A stretch of DNA of 19,787 bases from JAENVT01 sp031370825 (lineage in GTDB: Bacteria > Actinomycetota > Acidimicrobiia > Acidimicrobiales > Ilumatobacteraceae). How positions within the stretch are numbered: position 1 is the first letter of the stretch; every line of letters begins with the position of its first letter. Below are positions 14,090 through 19,787 of this stretch, in pieces. Position numbers and translations under genes: made by a program. Under the pieces are notes generated by a model. That model saw only the letters and a program-made list of their open reading frames with translations. It was not told the origin of the DNA and searched no databases. Location: NCBI GenBank assembly GCA_031370825.1, contig JANMRB010000042.1, positions 1 to 19,787 on the forward strand, in the 5' to 3' direction.

Positions 14090-15316
14090 TTACCTCGTCT
14101 GGCACCTCGTGTGGCGGTCCGCCACCCAGTGTTCGAACGAATCGGCCTCGGCGCTGGTCCACACCTCCGCACAACATTCCCTCAGGTAGTTGTCCGCCAG
14201 TTGCTGCACACCAGCGACACCGATCTCGTCACGCAAGTCGAGAACGGTCTGGCGTGCCCCGACAGCGATCCGTCCGAGTCGGGCTTTGTCCGTCAACTCG
14301 CGTAGGACGAGGTAACCAGGATCGTCGTCGGGGGGAACAGGTGAGCGTCTGGTCGTGTAGGCGATTACCCGACGCTGCCATTCTGCGTCGTTCACGGCGG
14401 ACCCCCGTCGCGGCGCCGTGGGTCTCCGGGCCCTCGACGGACGACCGCGGCGGACCGTTCTCGACTCATCGACGATTCGATGGATCGCTTCGAGCTGCCG
14501 TCGCAGACCTTCGGCACCCATCTCCATCAAGTGGTTCGGTAGCGCCTCGAAGATGACCGCGCGCACGTTACGAAGGCGCGGCAAGGTCCACGACAGGATC
14601 GCCATCAGCTCGTCGTCGCACGGACCGCTGTGGGCATCCAGCCAGTAGCCGAAGTATTCGAAGCCACCGGCAACATGGACCTCGAGCACGCGGTCCAGCG
14701 GCAGCCCATCGATCACGTCGGCGACGCTCTGCCTCCCGTTTCGCTGATTGGCCAGCAAGTTGTGGAGGTCGAGCAGCAGCCCGCAGTCCGCCCGCTCGAC
14801 GATCTGGCCGAGGAATGATGCTTCGTCGAGCTCAGCCGGCTCAGGCCGAAGGTAACTGACACCCGACTCGACCAGGAATGGTGTCGTGACGACGGCTTGA
14901 TAGGAACGTATGTGGGCCACTGCAGCCTCCACCGTCGACCATGTCTGTCGAGGTGGCAACAGGAAGCCGGCATGCGAAGATCCGTCGCCGGAAGCGCTGC
15001 GATTGAACGACAGGTGCTCGCTGCAGTGCAGCGCTCCGAGGTCCCTCGAGTGCTGCGCAAACAGGGTCGTGCCGCGGGCGTCGGGTGGGCATTGACCGCC
15101 AACTGGGAAGCCGACCCCGTGCGCAAGCAGCGGCCGATCGATGCTGCGGAGCCAACTGGTTGCTGCGTCGTTCGGCAGCCATCCATCTGGTACTTCATCC
15201 CAGAGTGTCTGTGGCTCGACCTCGACGACGTCGACGAGATCGGCGATCTCGGGCCAGAGCAGGTCGACACCGCCGAGTGCCACGATTCCGACACCGAGGT
15301 CGAGCCGCTCAGGCAT
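14090..15316 (-). CDS. MNIO (DUF692) peptide-modifying iron oxidase with extra C-terminal domain
   Basis: A 408-residue protein. Residues 1 to about 285 are a multinuclear non-heme iron oxidase (DUF692/UPF0276, MbnB-like). Likely metal ligands sit in the expected order: H66 (LLAHGVGF), H101 (CSEHLSF), E150 (FLVESGVSY), D183 and N186 (LLDLHN), H214 (LEVHVAGG), D227 and H229 (LDAHSG) and E257 (AVIFEALPN). After a basic, proline-containing linker (about 286-307) comes a 100-residue C-terminal domain (NDAEWQRRVIAYTT, DDDPGYLVLRELTD, ADNYLRECCAEVW) that I do not recognise. It may do the work of the separate partner protein that other MNIOs need to bind precursors. The start ATG 15316 is 19 bases after the stop of the small peptide gene, so the two form an operon. 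MNIOs known to date modify Cys, Asp or similar residues of ribosomal peptides. Confidence 0.88.
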   Translation of the reverse strand: MPERLDLGVGIVALGGVDLLWPEIADLVDVVEVEPQTLWDEVPDGWLPNDAATSWLRSIDRPLLAHGVGFPVGGQCPPDARGTTLFAQHSRDLGALHCSEHLSFNRSASGDGSSHAGFLLPPRQTWSTVEAAVAHIRSYQAVVTTPFLVESGVSYLRPEPAELDEASFLGQIVERADCGLLLDLHNLLANQRNGRQSVADVIDGLPLDRVLEVHVAGGFEYFGYWLDAHSGPCDDELMAILSWTLPRLRNVRAVIFEALPNHLMEMGAEGLRRQLEAIHRIVDESRTVRRGRPSRARRPTAPRRGSAVNDAEWQRRVIAYTTRRSPVPPDDDPGYLVLRELTDKARLGRIAVGARQTVLDLRDEIGVAGVQQLADNYLRECCAEVWTSAEADSFEHWVADRHTRCQTR

Positions 15317-15335
15317 GCTGGGTCTACAGGTCGAT

Positions 15336-15578
15336 CTAGCGGCCGAATCGAGCGACCGGCAGGTCGACGACGTTGAGCTTCTCGTCGACGTGGAACTGGT
15401 TGATGTGAAGCCAGGAGATGTCGTAACCAGACGTGCACCCACCACAGCCCAACCGCCCGAGGACCGACTCTTGGATCTTGTTGAACTTCTTCAGATCGAA
15501 CAGCGCGTCACCGGCAACTTCGACGATCACCTGGCGTGGGGGCAGGGGCTGCGGATTGAGCATTGCGTTTGAGTTCAT
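15336..15578 (-). CDS. Small Cys-containing peptide, putative RiPP precursor of the MNIO
   Basis: An 80-residue peptide. The start ATG 15578 has a strong AAGGAG site seven bases upstream; the frame is open further upstream but only as the antisense of the next gene. The N-terminus is polar and proline-rich (NPQPLPPRQ at 8-16), followed by VIVEVAGDALFDLKKFN and, at 41-53, GRLGCGGCTSGYD with the only two cysteines (C45, C48). The tail SWLHINQFHVDEKLN has two His residues, and the chain ends ARFGR. There is no signal peptide. Immediate coupling to a DUF692 enzyme argues that it is the modified substrate, with C45, C48 or D53 as candidate sites. The peptide is longer than methanobactin precursors and lacks the secretion signal of bufferin-type precursors. 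Coding is well supported; the precursor role is inference. Confidence 0.8.
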   Translation of the reverse strand: MNSNAMLNPQPLPPRQVIVEVAGDALFDLKKFNKIQESVLGRLGCGGCTSGYDISWLHINQFHVDEKLNVVDLPVARFGR

Positions 15579-15585
15579 CGGGGGT

Positions 15586-15592
15586 CTCCTTG
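15586..15592 (-). promoter_or_regulatory. Ribosome-binding site of the peptide gene
   Basis: The minus-strand sequence CAAGGAG ends seven bases before ATG 15578. It fixes the start of the 80-residue peptide and argues against the longer open frame that runs into the divergent gene. Confidence 0.7.
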
Positions 15593-15671
15593 GAAATGTG
15601 GGGAGGGATACAGAACAGAGACCGGGTCGGGCGATGCAGATACGCCGAATCCATTCGTTCAGAATGTCGCC

Positions 15672-16058
15672 ATGGCTGGTTTTCGCGGGCGCGGCATCGG
15701 CGTCACGATCGACGATGTTCGTGCCTTGGCATCGACTCTCGAGCGGTCGTACGAGGCGGTCGTTCGGGATCGAGTCAAGTTCCGCGTCGGCCGCATCGTG
15801 TACCTCGCCTTCAGCCGCGACGACACGCTGATGGGCTTCGCGTTTCCGAAAGAGGAGCGCGGGGCGTTGGTTGCATCGGAGCCCGACAAGTTCATGCTCC
15901 CGAAGACCGGTGACATGCGCTACAACTGGGCGGTAGTCCGTCTCGCCGGGATCGATCGCGACGAGATGGTCGAGATCGTGATCGAGGCCTGGCGCATGGT
16001 GGTACCGAAGAAGGTCTTCAATGCCTACGCCCGCCGCAGAACGGAGCAAGAGACATGA
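15672..16058 (+). CDS. MmcQ/YjbR family protein
   Basis: A 128-residue protein with the YjbR-like fold. The family pattern is clear: FAFPKEERGALVASEPDKF, then DMRYNWAVVRLAGID and finally EIVIEAWRMVVPKKV. The family has a double-wing fold suggested to bind DNA, but no member's role is firmly known; MmcQ itself comes from a mitomycin gene cluster. The start ATG 15672 is divergent from the peptide gene with 93 bases between, and the stop overlaps the next gene as ATGA, so it is co-transcribed with the M20 hydrolase. Any tie to the peptide operon is only positional. Confidence 0.88.
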   Translation: MAGFRGRGIGVTIDDVRALASTLERSYEAVVRDRVKFRVGRIVYLAFSRDDTLMGFAFPKEERGALVASEPDKFMLPKTGDMRYNWAVVRLAGIDRDEMVEIVIEAWRMVVPKKVFNAYARRRTEQET

Positions 16059-17419
16059 TGGGAGCACTGAGCTCGGAGATCCTCACGGGCGAGACGGTGG
16101 AGTTGTTGCAGGAGATGATCCGCAACCGCTGCGTCAACGATGGGACTGCCGAATCGGGTTTCGAGACTCGCAACGCCGATCTGCTCGCGTCGTTCCTCGG
16201 CTCGACCGGGCTGGACGTCGAGCACTTCGAGCCGACTACTGGCCGCGCTTCGTTGGTCGCCCGCATCAAAGGCAGCGATCCGTCGGCACCGAGCTTGTGC
16301 CTGATGGGCCACACCGACGTGGTCCCCGTCAACGAGAGTGGCTGGTCCCGCGATCCGTTCGGAGGCGAGTTGGTCGACGGTGAGGTGTGGGGCAGAGGTG
16401 CTGTCGACATGCTCAACCTGACGGCCTCGATGGCTGTCGCCTTTCGTCACTTGGCGGTGACCGGGTTCCGACCTCATGGCGACCTCATCTACTTCGCCGT
16501 TGCCGATGAGGAGTCGGGCAGCACGCACGGCATGCAGTGGATGGCTGATCACGAACCCGATGCGATCCGCGCCGACTTCGTGCTGACCGAGAACGGCGGC
16601 CTGCACAGCGGCCCGAAAGAGCAGCCGTACATCTCGGTCAACGTCGGTGAGAAGGGTGTGGCGTGGCGTCGCCTTCGCGTGCGCGGCACACCCGGTCATG
16701 GATCGGCGCCGTTCAAGGCGAACAACGCATTGATGACTGCTGCATCGGTTATCCAACGAATCGGCGATTACCGCCCTCCGCCGCGATTCCACGAGCTGTG
16801 GACCACGACTGTCGAGACGCTCGATGTCGACGACGCCACCAAGCGGCGGATGCTCGACGAGGAGCAGATCGACGACTTTCTCGAGTCGTTACCGCAGCCG
16901 GGTGCAGGCCCGCACCTGCACGCTTGTACGCACACCACCTTCTCGTGCAACACGATCGCAGGCGGTGGACCGTCTCGAATGAAGACCAACGTGATCCCCG
17001 ACTGCGTCGACATCGGCGTGGACATCCGCACCTTGCCGGGTGAGGGCCACGACGACGTGACCGCGCACCTGAAGACCGCACTCGGCGACCTGTACAACAA
17101 GGTCGAGGTCGAGGTGATCATGGACGATCCGGCCTCGATCAGCCGAGTTGACAGTGCTCTGTGGAACAGCCTCGAACGGGCACTCGCCAACCCGTTCCCC
17201 ACCTCGCGCCCGACGCCGCAACTGGTCGTCGGTTTCACGGATGCCCGTATCTATCGCAACATGGGCGCTGTCGCTTACGGGGCAGGGCTGTTCAGTCCCG
17301 AGGTCGGGCCCGCCGACTTCGCCCGGCGCTTCCATGGCAATGACGAGCGGATCGACGTCGAATCATTGCGTCTCACCACCCAGCTGTGGCTCGACGTGGT
17401 CCGCGACCTCTTGGGGTGA
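16055..17419 (+). CDS. M20 family metallopeptidase / amidohydrolase
   Basis: A 454-residue cytoplasmic di-zinc hydrolase of the M20/M25/M40 group (ArgE/DapE/carboxypeptidase G2-like). Metal ligands and catalytic residues are seen as H86 and D88 (MGHTDVVP), bridging D118 (GRGAVDM), E152-E153 (ADEESG) and H427 (FHGNDERI); E179 (LTENGG) fits the position of a further ligand. The dimerisation or lid domain is at about 200-340 (RGTPGHGSAPF carries the conserved His). Start ATG 16055 has GGAG eight bases upstream and overlaps the MmcQ/YjbR stop. Substrates in the family are N-acyl amino acids and small peptides; which applies here cannot be told. It ends four bases before the convergent glucosidase stop. 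Confidence 0.92.
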   Translation: MMGALSSEILTGETVELLQEMIRNRCVNDGTAESGFETRNADLLASFLGSTGLDVEHFEPTTGRASLVARIKGSDPSAPSLCLMGHTDVVPVNESGWSRDPFGGELVDGEVWGRGAVDMLNLTASMAVAFRHLAVTGFRPHGDLIYFAVADEESGSTHGMQWMADHEPDAIRADFVLTENGGLHSGPKEQPYISVNVGEKGVAWRRLRVRGTPGHGSAPFKANNALMTAASVIQRIGDYRPPPRFHELWTTTVETLDVDDATKRRMLDEEQIDDFLESLPQPGAGPHLHACTHTTFSCNTIAGGGPSRMKTNVIPDCVDIGVDIRTLPGEGHDDVTAHLKTALGDLYNKVEVEVIMDDPASISRVDSALWNSLERALANPFPTSRPTPQLVVGFTDARIYRNMGAVAYGAGLFSPEVGPADFARRFHGNDERIDVESLRLTTQLWLDVVRDLLG

Positions 17420-17423
17420 CGGG

Positions 17424-19052
17424 CTAACCCAGCGCGATCCAGGCTGCGCAATCCGTCGGCAGACGGTCGCTGATCGGCTGGCTCGCCAACAAGACCTGAC
17501 CCGGTGGCAGCTCGACCGGCTGCTCGCCGAAGTTGACGACGCACGCGAATCGGTCACCGCGGTTGAAGGCGATCACCTGGTCACCGAGGTCGAGCCAGCC
17601 GTGTACCGTGACGTGCAGCGCCGGCAGGTCGCGCCGCAGATGAAGTGCCTCGCGGTAGAGCCAGAGCATCGACGTGCGGTCCTCCTCTTCGGCTTCGACC
17701 GAGAGCTCCGACCAGGTAGCCGGTTGCGGCAACCAGGGCGATCCTGTGCTGAATCCGAGGGAGGGACCGGTTCGTCTCCACGGCAGCGGCACCCGGCAAC
17801 CATCGCGGCCACGCCGTGTGCGGCCAGAGCGTTCCCAGACCGGATCGGCGAGCATCGACTCGGGTATGTCGTTGACCTGCGGCAGCCCGAGCTCCTCGCC
17901 TTGATAGAGGTAGACGGCACCCGGCAACGCCAGCTCGAGCAATATCGCCGCCCGCGCTCTGCGAGTGCCCAGTTCCAGGTCGACGGGTGCGTCCGGTGGG
18001 CCGTGCAATGGATTCGTCGTCGGGCCGCGGCCATAGCGGGTCACATGCCTGTCGATGTCGTGGTTGCTCAACACCCACGTGACCGGGGCTCCCACGATCT
18101 GGTGTGCCGCCAGCGAATTGCCGATGGCCTCTCGAAGTGCGATGGCGTCCCACGGGCTACGTGTGGGGAGAAAGTCGAACGCCGTGTGCAGGTTCTCCGG
18201 ACGCAAGTATTCGGCAAGCCTTGCCGCAGATGACACCCAGGCCTCGCCGACGAACACCCTTGGCGGATCGTAGGAGTTGCCCACATTTCGCCATGCCCGA
18301 TAGATGTCCGGCACGCCGGGCTGATCCCAGTGCGGGTGGCCCGGCCGCGGTGGAGCAGCGTCGAGTCGTTTGTACTCCTCGCCGAGATCGGGCAGTCCCT
18401 TTGCCTTCAGCAGGCCATGGGCGACGTCGATCCGGAATCCGTCGGCGCCGGCATCGAACCAGAACCTCAAGACGTCGAGGAGCTCTGCTCGCACCTCGTC
18501 GTTGTCCCAGTTGAGGTCGGGCTGCTTGGTGTCGAACAGGTGTAGGTACCACTCGCCATCGGCCGAGTCGAGGCGCGTCCAAGCCGCGCCGCCGAAGTCG
18601 GACTTCCAGTCGTTGGGTGGTTCATCACCGTTTGCTCCCTTCCCCGGCGCGAAGTGGAAGCGGGCTCGTTCGGCCGAGCCCGGCGCAGCCGCCAGCGCTG
18701 CCTGAAACCACGCGTGCTCGTCGGACAAGTGATTGGGGACGATGTCGAGCAGGACCCGCAGTCCCATCTCATGGGCTTCGGCCATGAGGGCGCGGCCTTC
18801 GTCGAGCGAACCGAAGATCGGTTCGACGTCGCGGTAATCGGCGACGTCGTAGCCGGCGTCCGCCTGTGGCGAGGGGTACCACGGGTTGATCCACAGCGCG
18901 TCGACTCCGAGTGAGGCGATGTAGGCCAACCGGGACCGAATGCCGTTGACATCGCCGATGCCGTCGCCATTCGAGTCCGCGAACGAGCGGATGTAGATCT
19001 GGTAGGTGACAGCCGAGCGCCACCAGTCTGAATCGGTCACGGTGGCTGACAA
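17424..19052 (-). CDS. GH13 alpha-glucosidase (alpha-amylase family)
   Basis: A 542-residue glycoside hydrolase of family 13. The conserved regions are all present: DIVPNH at 103-108, nucleophile D209 in GFRIDVAHG, acid/base E270 in VFVGEAW and transition-state D332 in LSNHDIDR. The opening WWRSAVTYQIYIRSFADSNGDGIGD, the GYDVADYRDVEPIFG loop and the absence of a signal peptide point to a cytoplasmic oligo-1,6- or alpha-glucosidase rather than a secreted amylase. The C-terminal beta domain is complete. The start could be TTG 19052 (used here) or GTG 19040; neither has a clear ribosome-binding site. No transporter or regulator for sugars accompanies it in the window. It diverges from the dienelactone hydrolase across about 53 bases. 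Confidence 0.93.
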   Translation of the reverse strand: MSATVTDSDWWRSAVTYQIYIRSFADSNGDGIGDVNGIRSRLAYIASLGVDALWINPWYPSPQADAGYDVADYRDVEPIFGSLDEGRALMAEAHEMGLRVLLDIVPNHLSDEHAWFQAALAAAPGSAERARFHFAPGKGANGDEPPNDWKSDFGGAAWTRLDSADGEWYLHLFDTKQPDLNWDNDEVRAELLDVLRFWFDAGADGFRIDVAHGLLKAKGLPDLGEEYKRLDAAPPRPGHPHWDQPGVPDIYRAWRNVGNSYDPPRVFVGEAWVSSAARLAEYLRPENLHTAFDFLPTRSPWDAIALREAIGNSLAAHQIVGAPVTWVLSNHDIDRHVTRYGRGPTTNPLHGPPDAPVDLELGTRRARAAILLELALPGAVYLYQGEELGLPQVNDIPESMLADPVWERSGRTRRGRDGCRVPLPWRRTGPSLGFSTGSPWLPQPATWSELSVEAEEEDRTSMLWLYREALHLRRDLPALHVTVHGWLDLGDQVIAFNRGDRFACVVNFGEQPVELPPGQVLLASQPISDRLPTDCAAWIALG

Positions 19053-19071
19053 TATCGAGGTGCCTGCGTCG

Positions 19072-19090
19072 CCTCCGATTTCGCCGGAGG
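19072..19090. repeat. Short inverted repeat in divergent promoter region
   Basis: CCTCCG (19072-19077) and CGGAGG (19085-19090) form a six-base stem with a seven-base loop. It lies between the glucosidase and dienelactone hydrolase starts, 15 bases before the latter's ATG. It could be an operator or a 5' leader hairpin holding a GGAGG sequence; in GC-rich DNA chance is also likely. Confidence 0.3.
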
Positions 19091-19105
19091 GCTACGTTGT
19101 GCCCC

Positions 19106-19787
19106 ATGGCTGAAACTGTTTCCTTCCCCAGCAATGGCTCCGAGGCATCGGGCTATTTGGTTCGGCCCGAGGGAGGCAGCGGTCCGGGTGTTTTGGTGAT
19201 CCAGGAATGGTGGGGCCTCGACAGCGGCATCAAAGAGATGGCGTCACGACTTGCGACCGCAGGTTTCGTCGCGTTGGCTCCCGACCTGTACCACGGGGAG
19301 CTGGCTCAGCACGACGAGATGGACAAGGCCGGCCAGTTGATGCAGTCGATGCCACCCGACCGCGCGGCCCGCGACATGAGTGGGGCGATCGACTACCTCG
19401 CTGGCCTCGATGGGGTCACCGGCAAGGGCATCGGTGTCGTCGGGTTCTGTATGGGTGGGATGTTGGCGTTCCTCATCGCCGCGGCCCGTCCCGACAAGGT
19501 GCTTGCAGCCGTGCCGTTCTACGGGTTTCCGCAGGGCGACATGGAGCCTGACTGGTCCAACTTGAAGGCGAAGATCCGCGGGCACATGGCCGAGCACGAC
19601 GACTTCTTCGGACCTGAGGCCGCGAAGGCGCTCGAGGCCAAGTTGAAGGCCATGGGCAAGGACGTCGAGCTGACTGTGCATCCCGGCACCGGCCATGCGT
19701 TCATGGCGCCGCACAACGCACTGGGGACGCTGAACGAGGAGGTGGCAACCGTCATCTGGCCGAAGGTGGTCGCGTTCCTCCACGAAG
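19106..19787 (+). CDS. Dienelactone hydrolase family protein (3' end outside window)
   Basis: The first 227 residues of an alpha/beta hydrolase; no stop occurs before the window end. Family marks are VIQEWWGL with E34, nucleophile Cys C115 in GFCMGG, the acid at D165 or D166 (AEHDDFFG) and H197 in GTGHAFM, which together give the Cys-His-Asp triad of dienelactone hydrolases. The length already covers nearly the whole family domain, so only a few residues are missing. Family members open lactone rings in chloroaromatic degradation, but many are general carboxymethylenebutenolidase-like esterases, and no aromatic-degradation neighbours are seen. The ATG lacks a well-placed ribosome-binding site; a GGAGG lies too far upstream, inside an inverted repeat. 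Confidence 0.92.
   Translation, partial: MAETVSFPSNGSEASGYLVRPEGGSGPGVLVIQEWWGLDSGIKEMASRLATAGFVALAPDLYHGELAQHDEMDKAGQLMQSMPPDRAARDMSGAIDYLAGLDGVTGKGIGVVGFCMGGMLAFLIAAARPDKVLAAVPFYGFPQGDMEPDWSNLKAKIRGHMAEHDDFFGPEAAKALEAKLKAMGKDVELTVHPGTGHAFMAPHNALGTLNEEVATVIWPKVVAFLHE

Noticed and set aside
15317..15445. N-terminal extension of the MNIO frame (Ser/Thr-rich)
   Set aside because: It overlaps the peptide gene in another frame with low-complexity translation. ATG 15316 starts right at the DUF692 domain.
15579..16067. Long N-terminal extension of the small peptide frame
   Set aside because: It is antisense to the MmcQ/YjbR gene. ATG 15578 has a strong ribosome-binding site.

Overview
This is a GC-rich, very densely packed bacterial chromosome segment. 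The GC-rich codon use, the overlapping start and stop codons (ATGA, GTGA, TAGTG), the ECF42-type sigma factor with its DGPF partner, the fused two-domain EcfA ATPase and the fused UreA-UreB polypeptide together suggest a free-living actinobacterium, possibly of the Acidimicrobiia. That placement is inference. I see no rRNA, tRNA, CRISPR array, insertion sequence or phage gene. No gene-free stretch exceeds about 135 bases.

Layout. (1) 1-3295, plus strand: an ECF-type vitamin or micronutrient importer, with the T subunit cut by the window edge, a fused A-A' ATPase and a membrane S component, all overlapping by 4 bases. (2) 3238-5681, minus strand: a 2-hydroxyacid dehydrogenase, then a truncated peptidoglycan-binding-like ORF, then an ECF sigma factor broken by a frameshift, then its membrane anti-sigma factor, which has an 11-base perfect Shine-Dalgarno sequence. 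(3) 5737-9240, plus strand: a three-gene operon of a UreAB fusion, an atypical urease alpha subunit and an agmatine deiminase. (4) 9250-12287: a universal stress protein, an acyl-CoA synthetase and a patatin-like lipase. (5) 12366-13981, minus strand: an ECF42 sigma factor with its YCII/DGPF partner and a recognisable candidate ECF42 promoter. (6) 14090-15578, minus strand: an 80-residue Cys-containing peptide followed by a DUF692 (MNIO) enzyme carrying an extra C-terminal domain, which looks like a small RiPP pathway. (7) 15672-17419, plus strand: a MmcQ/YjbR protein and an M20 metallopeptidase. (8) A GH13 alpha-glucosidase on the minus strand, and a divergent dienelactone hydrolase that runs off the right end.

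Two systems deserve attention. The first is the peptide plus MNIO pair: the peptide has a CGGC motif and a proline-rich N-terminus and does not resemble a precursor class I know. The second is the urease-like operon. Its alpha subunit keeps all nickel ligands but has lost the flap cysteine and has rewritten substrate-pocket loops, and it sits beside an enzyme whose product, N-carbamoylputrescine, is itself a substituted urea. That raises the possibility of a urease-fold enzyme for substituted ureas in agmatine catabolism.
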